Assembly: GCA_014859895.1 (NCBI GenBank)
Contig: JACZKS010000170.1
Location: 1 to 64,000 of the forward strand
From: Rhodospirillales bacterium
Lineage (GTDB): Bacteria > Pseudomonadota > Alphaproteobacteria > Rhodospirillales > Shumkoniaceae
Length of the DNA: 64,000 bases
Direction: 5' to 3'
In this document: in pieces, positions 1 through 7,586 of the stretch
How positions within the stretch are numbered: the first letter of the stretch is position 1
Layout: each line of letters begins with the position of its first letter
Notes under the pieces: model-generated
Seen by the model: only the letters and a program-made list of their open reading frames with translations
Databases searched by the model: none
What the model was told of the DNA's origin: nothing
Made by a program: the position numbers and the translations under genes

Positions 1-24
1 CCCCAAACCCCGCCCACCGATCTC

Positions 25-330
25 ATGCTTGAAATGGACAAGGTGGCCTCGGTCATCGCCACCGCCCGCCGCCTGATGGGCGACGGCCGGACGATCGACC
101 TTTCGACCCTGGAAGGCCGCATTGATGCCCTGTGCGCCCGCGTGCGCAAGACACCGCCGGCCAGCCGCGACGTCGTCGCACGGGCGATGGAGAACCTGGT
201 GCGGGCGTTGGACGATCTGGAGACCGCCATCCGGGCCCGTGTCGGCAGCGGCGAAAGCGAGGGTGTCCCCCGCAGCCGCGTGCTCAACGCCTATGCCCGC
301 CAACCTCTCCCCGACGGCGCCGACAAGTAG
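25..330 (+). CDS. Small protein of unknown function upstream of fliO
   Basis: A 101-residue protein, largely helical and charged, with no signal peptide, membrane segment or motif I recognise. The middle part (about residues 25-75) is rich in Arg, Ala and Leu and could form a helical hairpin. It lies 16 bp before the fliO start and in the same direction, so it is probably co-transcribed with the flagellar export genes. A flagellar role is inferred from position only. A second Met three codons in (position 34) is an equally good start. The gene lies at the window edge, so what precedes it is not visible. Confidence 0.6.
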   Translation: MLEMDKVASVIATARRLMGDGRTIDLSTLEGRIDALCARVRKTPPASRDVVARAMENLVRALDDLETAIRARVGSGESEGVPRSRVLNAYARQPLPDGADK

Positions 331-346
331 CCGGGGCGCCGTCGCA

Positions 347-685
347 ATGGATATGGGTTTCGGCGAGTACCTGCAGTTCGTCTTCGCGCTGATTTTCGTG
401 CTGGCGCTGATCGCCTTGCTGGCCGTCGTGGCCCGGCGCATGGGATTCGGTTACCGGGTGGCGACGCGCGGCAAGCGGGCGCGCCGGCTGGCGGTGGTCG
501 AGATCATTTCGCTGGACCCCCGCCGGCGCCTAGCTCTGATACGCCGCGACCAGGTCGAATACCTGGTGCTGCTGGGCGCGACCTCAGACCTCCTGCTCGA
601 TCGCGCCATCCCCACGCCGTCCGATGGCTTCGGCGAGGTGCTGGCCGAAACGGTGGCGGCCAACAACCAGGACGTGCCCCGATGA
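347..685 (+). CDS. fliO: Flagellar biosynthetic protein FliO
   Basis: A 112-residue protein with one membrane segment near the N-terminus (about residues 9-29), followed by a basic cytoplasmic stretch and a compact domain with the pattern VVEIISLDPRRRLALIRRD, typical of FliO. FliO is a small membrane protein that helps assemble the FliP/FliR ring of the flagellar type III export gate. The start at 347 is chosen because the longer reading frame upstream only overlaps the preceding gene out of frame. Its stop codon overlaps the fliP start (ATGA), so translation is coupled. FliO is poorly conserved, and the call rests on topology plus its place directly before fliP. Confidence 0.85.
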   Translation: MDMGFGEYLQFVFALIFVLALIALLAVVARRMGFGYRVATRGKRARRLAVVEIISLDPRRRLALIRRDQVEYLVLLGATSDLLLDRAIPTPSDGFGEVLAETVAANNQDVPR

Positions 686-1434
686 GCCGACGCCTGATTC
701 GTTACGCCGGGGTGCTGGCCGCCGGCCTCCTGGTCCTTGCTTTCGCCGCCACGCCGGCCGCGGCCCAGAGCCTTTCGCTGGACCTGGGTGAGGGCGGCGG
801 CAGTTCCACCGCGCGGGTCATCCAGCTTTTCCTGCTGCTGACGGTGCTGAGCCTGGCACCCTCCATCCTCGTCATGGTCACTTCGTTCACCCGCATGATG
901 GTGGTGCTGTCGTTCCTGCGTACCGCGCTCGGCACCCAGCAGACGCCACCCAACCAGGTGCTGGTCAGCCTGGCCCTCTTCCTCACCCTCTTCGTCATGA
1001 TGCCGACCTTCCAGGCGTCCTACGACCAGGGCATCAAGCCGCTGATCGCCGAGGAGATCGACGAGTTCGAGGCTTTCGATCGCACCATGAAGCCGATTTC
1101 CGACTTCATGATGATTCATACCCGCGAGCAGGACCTGATGCTGTTCGCCGACATCGCCCAGGTTTCCGACGAGCAGATGCGCGAGGCGACGCCGCTGCGG
1201 GTCCTCGTTCCCGCTTTCATGATCAGCGAGTTGAAGCGGGCCTTCGAGATCGGCTTCCTCATCTTCATCCCGTTCCTCATCATCGACATGGTGGTGTCCG
1301 CCGTCCTGATGTCGATGGGCATGATGATGCTGCCGCCGATCATGATCGCGCTGCCCTTCAAGATCATCTTCTTCGTGCTGGTCGACGGCTGGTACCTGAT
1401 CGTCGGCAGCCTGGTCCGCGGCTTCGGTACTTAG
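682..1434 (+). CDS. fliP: Flagellar biosynthetic protein FliP
   Basis: A 250-residue inner-membrane protein of the flagellar type III export gate. An N-terminal cleavable signal peptide (basic residues, then hydrophobic, ending near TPAAAQS) is followed by membrane helices around residues 45-75, 95-115, 190-215 and 220-245. Family patterns seen are PSILVMVTSFTRMMVVLSFL, LRTALGTQQTPPNQVL, and the C-terminal Met-rich segment around VVSAVLMSMGMMMLPP, which forms the pore gasket. Length matches the family (about 245-250). It overlaps fliO by 4 bp and is the last flagellar gene visible; a base-composition change follows. Confidence 0.97.
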   Translation: MSRRLIRYAGVLAAGLLVLAFAATPAAAQSLSLDLGEGGGSSTARVIQLFLLLTVLSLAPSILVMVTSFTRMMVVLSFLRTALGTQQTPPNQVLVSLALFLTLFVMMPTFQASYDQGIKPLIAEEIDEFEAFDRTMKPISDFMMIHTREQDLMLFADIAQVSDEQMREATPLRVLVPAFMISELKRAFEIGFLIFIPFLIIDMVVSAVLMSMGMMMLPPIMIALPFKIIFFVLVDGWYLIVGSLVRGFGT

Positions 1435-1626
1435 CCCTCATTCCCGCCCCCTCCTCCTTTCCAATCCTCTTAATGTGGCTTTCAGTGTAGGGGGAACCCA
1501 AACGCTGGACTAAATTGTATTATTTATCAATCAGCTGGATTTTGGCCTGCCGTTTGGAACCATAAAGTGGGACCATCCAGATATAAGCGTAAAAAATTCT
1601 TGCTTTAAGTAAAATGTTCTTTATAT
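1435..1626. other. AT-rich spacer between fliP and the accessory island
   Basis: This 192-bp spacer becomes markedly AT-rich from about 1490, unlike the GC-rich genes on its left, and holds no credible gene. The change marks the left boundary of a toxin-antitoxin type island and suggests acquired DNA. A candidate promoter for the next gene lies at its right end. Confidence 0.5.
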
Positions 1627-1650
1627 ATGAAAAATCATCATTACGATGAT
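1600..1650 (+). promoter_or_regulatory. Candidate promoter and operator of the MNT/HEPN pair
   Basis: TTGCTT at 1600-1605 and TATATA at 1622-1627 are spaced 16 bp, like a sigma70 promoter. Just downstream, ATCATC (1634-1639) and GATGAT (1645-1650) form a perfect inverted repeat with a 5-bp spacer. A palindrome at the start point is what an autoregulated toxin-antitoxin operon would show. If transcription starts near 1633, the first ATG (1627) is not in the message and translation would begin at the Met at 1654. Confidence 0.4.
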
Positions 1651-2310
1651 CGGATGAAACCCAGCTCCCAAAGCTTTTTGCGCTACCCGCTCGATGCCAT
1701 CTTCGGCAAGCACGCCTATCTGCGGGTCATGAGGACATTGGCAAGCCATGGCGGTGAAATGTCCTCCATTGACGTAGCCGCACGCGCCATGCTCAGCAAA
1801 CCAAGCGTCCTTGGAGCACTCGATCATCTCGCCAATATCGGCATCATCGAAGCGCTCGGCTCGGGACGGTCGCGCGTATACCGGATCGACACCAAACACC
1901 CCCTGGTCCCACCCATATCAGCGATGTTTGCGGCTGAACACGAGCGATTCAAATCGATCCTGGACGCCGTCCGCGCAGCCGTCGCCACCGCCGACGTCGC
2001 CGCGTCCTGGCTCTATGGGAGCGTCGCCCGGGGGGAGGATAGGGTGGACAGCGACTTCGACGTCGTGCTGATCAACAGGCACAAGTCTGCAGTCGCCAAA
2101 ACAGCCGTTCGCGAAGCCCTTGACGCCCTCGAAGACTCTCTCCGCTTCTCCGCCTCGATTCTCGACTTGGATGCCGAAGACGTCATCCGTCTGCACACCA
2201 CTCTGGATCCGTGGTGGATGACCATGTCCGCGCAGGCCGTTCCATTGACCGGCCCCGACCCTGCGTCTTTCGTTTCAAAACTCATGGCCGGAAAAGGTTC
2301 GCAGGATTGA
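1627..2310 (+). CDS. Winged-helix and minimal nucleotidyltransferase (MNT) domain protein
   Basis: A 227-residue protein. Residues 20-90 look like a winged helix-turn-helix of the ArsR/MarR kind (recognition helix near SKPSVLGALDHLANIG, wing GSGRSRVYRI). The second half has the nucleotidyltransferase signature GSVARG (131-136) followed by DSDFD (141-145), the metal-binding carboxylates of pol-beta type enzymes. In MNT-HEPN modules the MNT partner is the antitoxin that AMPylates the HEPN toxin. The next gene overlaps and is HEPN-like, supporting that role; the fused DNA-binding domain would add autoregulation. No clear ribosome binding site is seen; Met at 1654 is an alternative start. Confidence 0.75.
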   Translation: MKNHHYDDRMKPSSQSFLRYPLDAIFGKHAYLRVMRTLASHGGEMSSIDVAARAMLSKPSVLGALDHLANIGIIEALGSGRSRVYRIDTKHPLVPPISAMFAAEHERFKSILDAVRAAVATADVAASWLYGSVARGEDRVDSDFDVVLINRHKSAVAKTAVREALDALEDSLRFSASILDLDAEDVIRLHTTLDPWWMTMSAQAVPLTGPDPASFVSKLMAGKGSQD

Positions 2311-2726
2311 CCCGCACAGGATCGACAAAGCGGGTCGATGCCTCCTACGCTCAAGGCCGGCTCGCCAATGCTCGGTCCTGTCTGCAATCTGCCCGGGATG
2401 CCTTCGTTCTCGCGTCGGAAGGCTCGAATACCAATCCCGTGATGTCCCAGATCGTCAACGCAGCAATCGCCTACACCGATGCGCTCACCGCCAAGCGCAA
2501 GGCGCTCGTCAATCAGAAAGACCATGCGGCAGCTTTGAAGCTGCTACGTGATGCCTTTGGCAACGAGTTCCCCTCCCGCCAGGAACGACAACTCCGCCGG
2601 ATTCTTTCCGACAAGGATGTCGTCCAGTATGGGGTAAGTATCGGCCGCTATGACGACGCGAAGCAGATGCTGGACGATCTCGAATCCTTTGCCGCATGGA
2701 CCGAGAACCAACTCGTCGGCCTCTGA
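2307..2726 (+). CDS. HEPN-like partner of the MNT protein
   Basis: A 139-residue helical protein. The TTG start at 2307 overlaps the TGA of the upstream gene, implying translational coupling; a longer in-frame extension to 2211 lies inside that gene and is unlikely. Helical segments (NAAIAYTDAL near the middle, ARY-like SIGRYDDAKQMLDDLESF near the end) resemble small HEPN domains that pair with nucleotidyltransferases. The canonical HEPN ribonuclease motif R-x4-6-H is not visible; the nearest Arg-His spacing is 8. It may be an inactive or divergent toxin, or a structural partner. Function is inferred from gene order and fold-like appearance. Confidence 0.55.
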   Translation: MTRTGSTKRVDASYAQGRLANARSCLQSARDAFVLASEGSNTNPVMSQIVNAAIAYTDALTAKRKALVNQKDHAAALKLLRDAFGNEFPSRQERQLRRILSDKDVVQYGVSIGRYDDAKQMLDDLESFAAWTENQLVGL

Positions 2727-2812
2727 GGGCGGCCGCCATTCGGCCAACCCGCATCTCGCCTCGCTTTCCTCTCCCACTGAATCCCAGATGTGCCGTCGAA
2801 ATCTTCTTGATA

Positions 2813-2841
2813 TGTACGCCTAAGTGACGTACACATCACTT
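2813..2841. promoter_or_regulatory. Overlapping palindromes, likely operator of the TacA/TacT-like operon
   Basis: Two interleaved perfect inverted repeats are visible: TGTACG (2813-2818) with CGTACA (2828-2833), spacer 9, and AAGTGA (2822-2827) with TCACTT (2836-2841), spacer 8. They lie 25-53 bp before the antitoxin start. DUF1778 antitoxins are ribbon-helix-helix DNA binders that repress their own operon at such repeats. A strong AGGAGG ribosome binding site follows at 2855-2860. Confidence 0.55.
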
Positions 2842-2865
2842 GAACATCTCCCCTAGGAGGCCACC

Positions 2866-3174
2866 ATGCTCGGATTCCGTGACGCAACCAAAATGATCGA
2901 GGAACGCAACGACGCCCGGATGAATTTCCGGACCAAGCAGCGCATCAAGAACACCATCCAGCAAGCGGCGGCACTGACGGGTGTGGATGATTCCGTGTTC
3001 ACCATGAATGCTGCCTATCAGGCCGCCATGGCAACCATCGCCGCACATGAACATACGACATTGCAGCAGGTCGATCACAAGGCGTTTTTCGATGCGCTCG
3101 ATGCGTCGTCGGCACCGACCGAGGCGTTGCGGGCCGCGTTCCGTCGGCATCGTAAAACCGTCGTTTCGAAATGA
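2866..3174 (+). CDS. DUF1778 family antitoxin (TacA-like)
   Basis: A 102-residue protein. Residues 15-60 (MNFRTKQRIKNTIQQAAALT and the following helix) fit the ribbon-helix-helix of DUF1778 antitoxins. The C-terminal part (TTLQQVDHKAFFDALDA) is the toxin-wrapping tail typical of this family. TacA-type antitoxins neutralise a GNAT acetyltransferase toxin and repress the operon. The start at 2866 has AGGAGG five bases upstream. Its stop overlaps the toxin start (ATGA). An upstream palindromic operator supports autoregulation. Confidence 0.85.
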   Translation: MLGFRDATKMIEERNDARMNFRTKQRIKNTIQQAAALTGVDDSVFTMNAAYQAAMATIAAHEHTTLQQVDHKAFFDALDASSAPTEALRAAFRRHRKTVVSK

Positions 3175-3740
3175 TGCCAGATACTGAACCCGCCTCATTC
3201 ATTATCGAGCCGTTCGATCCCGAGAGACATGATCGAACGGCTTTTTCCTGCGGTATCCAGCAGATCGACAACTACTTCCAGAAGACCGCGAACAAACTCG
3301 CCAAGGCAGACAACGTCAAGCTCTACGTCATGGTCGCACCGGACGGTGCACTGATCGGCTTCTATTCGATCAACGCGCATGCGGTACATTACGAAGAGCT
3401 ACCAAAGAAATATGAGCGGACGCGACCGTCACATGGCAAAATTCCGGCTGCGTATATTTCCATGATCGGCCGTGACCAACGATTCCGCGGCCATGGCTAT
3501 GGCAGCGATCTGCTGGTCGATGCGTTGAAACGTATCGCGCAGGCGGCGGACGCGCTCGGGATAGCGGTCATCATGCTGGATGTTTTTGATTGCGGCGATC
3601 CGGCGCGGGTCGTCCGCCGTAAGGCGCTCTACGAGGGTTTCGGTTTCACGTCGCTGGTCTCTAACCCACTCAGGATGTTTCTGCCGCTTGCGACCGTGCG
3701 GGCGTTGCTGGCGGAGACAGAGGCGGCCATTATGGCGTAG
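3171..3740 (+). CDS. GNAT acetyltransferase toxin (TacT-like)
   Basis: A 189-residue GNAT-fold protein. The acetyl-CoA loop RDQRFRGHGYG is at residues 101-111 (R-x-x-G-x-G pattern), and Tyr154 in ALYEGFGF sits where TacT-type toxins carry the catalytic Tyr. The N-terminus IIEPFDPERHDRTAFSCG is characteristic of the family (usual form: L..HD...F.CG...LD.fl). TacT toxins acetylate the amino group of aminoacyl-tRNA and stop translation. It overlaps the antitoxin by 4 bp. Length fits the family (160-190). The identity of the target tRNA cannot be read from the sequence. Confidence 0.87.
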   Translation: MMPDTEPASFIIEPFDPERHDRTAFSCGIQQIDNYFQKTANKLAKADNVKLYVMVAPDGALIGFYSINAHAVHYEELPKKYERTRPSHGKIPAAYISMIGRDQRFRGHGYGSDLLVDALKRIAQAADALGIAVIMLDVFDCGDPARVVRRKALYEGFGFTSLVSNPLRMFLPLATVRALLAETEAAIMA

Positions 3741-3753
3741 AGGCCTTGACGCC

Positions 3754-3775
3754 CATTCGGGAGATCTCCCGAATG
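3754..3775. repeat. 22-bp perfect palindrome
   Basis: CATTCGGGAGA followed directly by its reverse complement TCTCCCGAATG, with no spacer. It lies 13 bp after the TacT-like stop codon. There is no T-tract on either side, so a rho-independent terminator is not clear; it could be a terminator stem, a protein site or a recombination scar between the TacT-like gene and the ParE remnant. Confidence 0.6.
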
Positions 3776-3826
3776 TTGATTCGGTGAGCCCAAAAGAAGC
3801 TTAGGGCTCTCCCACACTCGTCATCA

Positions 3827-4042
3827 ATGCATGAATTGTTCGCCGCCCTTCACGCGAACAAGTACTTATGGCGCATTGTCCCGCATGATTCCCTGTCGGG
3901 GGCCTTTTTCTTCAAACACCAAACGCATGTCGTATTCTTCCGCGAGTTGCCAAGCGGCTGCCTCGGTATCTTGGCCGTCCTTCACGACACGCAAGACATT
4001 CCCAAGCGGCTTGCCGAGATTACTGACGAGGAAAGCCCGTGA
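3827..4042 (+). pseudogene. C-terminal remnant of a RelE/ParE family toxin
   Basis: A 71-residue frame. Residues 10-60, including HVVFFRELPSGCLGILAVLH and the following DTQDIPKRL, match the last two strands and the C-terminal motif (FYRE...VLH...DI) of ParE toxins, which are normally 90-105 residues. The N-terminal helical hairpin is missing and there is no antitoxin gene beside it, so this looks like a decayed fragment. It could still be expressed from the ATG at 3827, but no ribosome binding site is evident. Confidence 0.55.
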
Positions 4043-4100
4043 TCCGGAATGACGGACAACAAACTCCAAAAGATCCAACCGTTGAAGGCGCAGGGACGCG

Positions 4101-4958
4101 TCAGGCCACCAGCTTGGCGATGAACGGCGGCAATGCGAAGGCGGCGGCGTGCACCGCCGGGCTGTAGTAGCGGGTGGAAAACCCGGTCCTGGCGAAGCGT
4201 GGGGCCAGATCGGCCTCGGTCAGTTTGCGCAGGCCGGCGTCGTCGGTCGCCCAGCCCAACGCCATGAAGCCTCCCACGTAGGTCGGCACCACCACCAGAT
4301 AGCAGCTGACGTCGGCGAAATGCGGCTTGAGCCGCCGGCCGCAGCGGGCCAGCTCCTGGGGCTGGAAATGGGGCACGCCGTTCTGGGTGACAACCAAGCC
4401 ACCCGGGGCCAGCCGCTTCTTGCAGTCGGCATAGAAGGCCTCGGTGAACAGCCCCTCGCCGGGGCCGGCCGGATCGGTCGAATCGACGATGATGAGATCG
4501 AAGGTTTCCGTGGTCTCGGCGACGAAGCGGATGCCGTCGCCGATCGTGACCTGGGCCCGCGGATCGTCGAAGGCGCCGGCGCTTAACGACGGCAGATACT
4601 GGCGGCAGAGATCCACCACCGTGCCGTCGATCTCGACCAGGCGCACCTGCTCGACCGGATGGCGCAACACCTCGCGCAGGATGCCACCGTCGCCGCCGCC
4701 GATGACGAGCACCCGCTTCGGGCTGCCAAGGGCGAACAGCGGCACGTGGGCCAGCATCTCGTGATAGACGAACTCGTCCTTCTCGGTCGCCTGGATGACG
4801 CCGTCAAGCGCCAGCACGCGGCCGTGGTGCGGCGTCTCGAAGATGACCAGTTCCTGGAAATCGGTCTGTCGCCGAACCAGTTCGCGCAACACATAGAAGG
4901 TCTGCGCGTACCCTTCGTGGGAGGGGTCCGCGTAGAGCGCCTCGGTGAACCACGTCAC
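4101..4958 (-). CDS. speE: Spermidine synthase SpeE
   Basis: A 285-residue polyamine aminopropyltransferase. It transfers an aminopropyl group from decarboxylated S-adenosylmethionine to putrescine. Visible motifs: N-terminal beta domain (WFTEALY, LALDGVIQATEKDEFVYHEM), the nucleotide loop VIGGGDGGILREVLRH, and VDSTDPAGPG carrying the catalytic Asp of the D-x-x-D-P motif. The start is GTG at 4958 and overlaps the stop of speD by 4 bp, so the two pathway enzymes are translationally coupled. Length is normal for the family. Confidence 0.96.
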   Translation of the reverse strand: MTWFTEALYADPSHEGYAQTFYVLRELVRRQTDFQELVIFETPHHGRVLALDGVIQATEKDEFVYHEMLAHVPLFALGSPKRVLVIGGGDGGILREVLRHPVEQVRLVEIDGTVVDLCRQYLPSLSAGAFDDPRAQVTIGDGIRFVAETTETFDLIIVDSTDPAGPGEGLFTEAFYADCKKRLAPGGLVVTQNGVPHFQPQELARCGRRLKPHFADVSCYLVVVPTYVGGFMALGWATDDAGLRKLTEADLAPRFARTGFSTRYYSPAVHAAAFALPPFIAKLVA

Positions 4959-5431
4959 GGAATCAGGCCCCGCTTGTGTTCCGATATCTGCAGGCTATCC
5001 GGCGTAAAGGCTTCGCGCAGCACCGGCACCGCCTTGTACGGGTCGCATTCCCCGCACATGAAGATGTCCAGCGCCACATACCCGCGTTCCGGCCACGTAT
5101 GGATACTGATATGCGATTCGGCCAGGACGACCACCCCCGACACCCCGCCGTACGGCGAGAAATGGTGAGTGTGGGCGTGCAGGATCGTGGCGCCCGCGGC
5201 CCGTGCGGCATCGCACAGCGCCGTTTCGATGAGTTCGGGATCGTCGAGGTTCTCGGCGCCCCACATCTCCAGCAGGAGATGGGTGCCGGCGTAGCTGATC
5301 CCGTTCTTCTTCACGAAGTAATCCCGCTTCTCCTCGACCGGAAAAAGCTGGACCGTATTGTCGGATTGTTCAGTGAGATTTCCCTGGGCGAACCCTGAGG
5401 TAATCCCCAATTCGGCAAGGTGCTTCATCAT
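4955..5431 (-). CDS. speD: S-adenosylmethionine decarboxylase proenzyme SpeD
   Basis: A 158-residue prokaryotic class 1B AdoMet decarboxylase. The self-cleavage site is Glu105-Ser106 within VVLAESHISIHTWPE; Ser106 becomes the pyruvoyl group. His111 and Cys126 (FMCGECDP) are the processing and proton-donor residues. The N-terminus has about 35 residues more than the short archaeal forms. Two adjacent ATGs (5431 and 5428) follow a G-rich Shine-Dalgarno. It provides decarboxylated AdoMet to the adjacent SpeE. Confidence 0.95.
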   Translation of the reverse strand: MMKHLAELGITSGFAQGNLTEQSDNTVQLFPVEEKRDYFVKKNGISYAGTHLLLEMWGAENLDDPELIETALCDAARAAGATILHAHTHHFSPYGGVSGVVVLAESHISIHTWPERGYVALDIFMCGECDPYKAVPVLREAFTPDSLQISEHKRGLIP

Positions 5432-5559
5432 CGCATCCCCCCAAACCAGCAGACTTACCGTCGCGGTCGGACAAAAAACGAAAACAAGCGGAGCCCCCAG
5501 GGCCAGCGAACAACGGCTTCGCTGTTTTTAGATGTGCCCGTCAGCATTCCGCTCGGGGG

Positions 5560-5838
5560 TCACGTAAACACGTCTTCGTCCGGCGTCAAGATTTTTGTTG
5601 CAAGAGCGTGAACATCACTCGCCAGTTCCGCGGCCAAAACGGCGTAAATCAGCCGTTGTCGCTCGATCCTGGATTTGCCGGCGAACGCAGCCGACACAAT
5701 CTCGACGTGAAAGTGGCTCTCGCCTTCGGGGCGGGCGCCGGAGTGGCCTTTGTGTTTGTGCGACTCGTCGGTGACCTTCAGGCGCACCGGCTGGAAAGCT
5801 TCGGTCAGTTTCGTTTCGATGGCGGCGGCGACTCGCAT
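5560..5838 (-). CDS. BolA family protein
   Basis: A 92-residue BolA-like protein. The core pattern VTDESHKHKGHSG is followed by ESHFHVEIVSAAFAGKSRIE and RLIYAVLAAEL, the usual BolA helix-strand order with the conserved His used for [2Fe-2S] sharing with monothiol glutaredoxins. The start is placed at Met 5838 because the open frame continues a further 41 codons upstream without family similarity and into the promoter side of the divergent exporter gene. BolA proteins act in iron-sulfur trafficking and stress morphology. It points towards speD, 128 bp away. Confidence 0.9.
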   Translation of the reverse strand: MRVAAAIETKLTEAFQPVRLKVTDESHKHKGHSGARPEGESHFHVEIVSAAFAGKSRIERQRLIYAVLAAELASDVHALATKILTPDEDVFT

Positions 5839-5959
5839 GGGGCCCCGGCCCTCCGATTTTGCGTCGTGCGACCCGGCAGAAGTTGGTAGGGTCGGCCGCC
5901 GCGTCAAGCTCCCTTCCCTTTTTACCCGCCGCCAGGGCGGCCAGCCGAGATCGTCGACC

Positions 5960-6853
5960 ATGCCCCATTCGCCGGAACGTCGAGCCTATCTGCTGCTGGC
6001 CGCCGTCATCGTCACTTGGGGCGTCAACTGGCCGATCATCAAGTTCGGGCTGGCCTATATCACGCCGTTATGGTTCGCGGTGGCCCGCGCCCTGCTGGGA
6101 GCGGCCTGCCTGTTCCTATTGATGGCAGCGCGCGGGCGGGTCCGCCTGCCGCGCCGCGCCGACCTCGGCCTGCTGCTATCGGTGGGGGTTCTGCAGATCG
6201 GCGTCAACCTGGCCCTCGTCCATGTCGCGGTCCAGCTCATCGAGGCCGGCCGTTCGGTCATCCTGGCCTACACGACGCCGCTATGGGTGACGCCGCTGGC
6301 CGCTGTCTTCCTTGGCGAACGGCTGAGCCTGCGCAAGGTGGCGGGGGTCGGCTTGGGGGTGGCCGGCCTCGCTGTCCTGTTCGGTCCCTCGGCCGCCATT
6401 TTCGCCGACCCGGCCGGACTGCTCGGCAACAGCCTGCCGGTGCTGGCGGCGATGATCTCGGCGGGCACAATCGTCCATGTGCGCGCGTGCGGCCGCTCGG
6501 TCAACGCCTTCGACCTGGCGCCCTGGCAGATGCTGGCCGGCGCCGCCGTCGTCCTGCCCGCCGCCCTGGTCATCGAGGGCCCGCCGGCGGTCCAGTGGTC
6601 GGCCACGCTGGCTATCGTCCTCGCTTACAACGGTGCGCTCGCCACCGCCTTCGGCCTATGGGCCTACGTCGTCGTGATGCGTGATCTGCCGGCGGTCAGC
6701 ACGGCGGTCGGTTCGCTGGGTGTGCCGGTGGTCGGCCTGCTGGCCTCGGCCGTCATCCTCGGCGAGCCGCTGTCACTGGACAAAGGGCTCGGCCTCGCGT
6801 TGATCGTCGCCGGCGTGCTGGTGGTGACAGTTTTCCATTCCCGCCGCGCCTGA
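5960..6853 (+). CDS. EamA/DMT family transporter
   Basis: A 297-residue protein with ten predicted membrane helices arranged as two EamA repeats (about residues 8-138 and 150-290). The signature WGVNWPIIKFG near the N-terminus and TPLWVTPLAAVFLGERLSL at the end of repeat 1 are typical. Members export amino acids or other metabolites; the substrate cannot be told. The start ATG 5960 follows the region divergent from bolA; an upstream extension lacks similarity. It stands alone. Confidence 0.85.
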   Translation: MPHSPERRAYLLLAAVIVTWGVNWPIIKFGLAYITPLWFAVARALLGAACLFLLMAARGRVRLPRRADLGLLLSVGVLQIGVNLALVHVAVQLIEAGRSVILAYTTPLWVTPLAAVFLGERLSLRKVAGVGLGVAGLAVLFGPSAAIFADPAGLLGNSLPVLAAMISAGTIVHVRACGRSVNAFDLAPWQMLAGAAVVLPAALVIEGPPAVQWSATLAIVLAYNGALATAFGLWAYVVVMRDLPAVSTAVGSLGVPVVGLLASAVILGEPLSLDKGLGLALIVAGVLVVTVFHSRRA

Positions 6854-6896
6854 CAGCGGGTTGTCATCGAGCGGTCGAGGGCGCATATTTGCGCCC

Positions 6897-7493
6897 ATGG
6901 CCAAAGGACGAGCCAGACCCTTCAACGGCTATACGCCGGGCGTTGAGGCGTTTGCGCATGCGCGCGCCCACGAACGCTCGTGCGACTGGCCGGGATGCGA
7001 GCGCCTCGGCGAACACCGGGCGCCGAAGTCGCGTGACCGCCTCGATGCCTACAACTGGTTCTGCCTGGAACACGTGCGGCTTTATAACGCCGCCTGGAAC
7101 TATTACGAGGGCATGAGCGAGGAGCAGATCGAGGCGGAAATCCGCCGCGACACCATCGGCCGGCGGCCGACCTGGCCGTTCGGCGTCCGCCCGTCGGGCC
7201 TCCGCTTCACCCGCCGTGGCGGCGGCGATCCGTTCGGCCTGTTCGAGGAAGAGGCCGACGCCGGCCCCCGGCAGGCGCCGCCCCATCGTCACGAGGCCGG
7301 CTCGGCCGCGGAGGAGGCGCTGATCGTGCTTGACCTCAAGCCGCCGGTCACGGTGGATGCGGTCAAGGCCCGCTACAAGCAGCTGGTCAAACGCCATCAC
7401 CCCGACGTCAATGGCGGCGACAAGGCGTCGGAAGAGATGTTCAAGCGCATCAACCAAGCCTATCATACCATCATGCAGAGCCTTGCGCCGTGA
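6897..7493 (+). CDS. J-domain (DnaJ-like) protein
   Basis: A 198-residue protein whose J-domain is at the C-terminus (about residues 138-198), with the HPD tripeptide in LVKRHHPDVNGGDKASEEMF. The N-terminal part has a Cys/His-containing segment (CDWPGCERLGEHRAP and WFCLEHVRLYN) conserved in alphaproteobacterial members of this group and possibly metal binding. J-domains stimulate DnaK-type Hsp70. It sits 93 bp before cobS, an arrangement seen in many alphaproteobacteria, but a link to cobaltochelatase assembly is only inferred. Confidence 0.85.
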   Translation: MAKGRARPFNGYTPGVEAFAHARAHERSCDWPGCERLGEHRAPKSRDRLDAYNWFCLEHVRLYNAAWNYYEGMSEEQIEAEIRRDTIGRRPTWPFGVRPSGLRFTRRGGGDPFGLFEEEADAGPRQAPPHRHEAGSAAEEALIVLDLKPPVTVDAVKARYKQLVKRHHPDVNGGDKASEEMFKRINQAYHTIMQSLAP

Positions 7494-7586
7494 AGCCGGC
7501 CGCCGTTTTCGGCCGTGTCTTCCGCCAACGGGTACACCGTTCGCTCGCATTCGGCCCTTTTTTGAAAAGAAACGGAATTCGATGAA

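Noticed and set aside
3866-4078. Minus-strand frame of 70 codons over the ParE fragment
   Set aside because: The plus-strand frame has the recognisable ParE C-terminal pattern; the minus frame has none.
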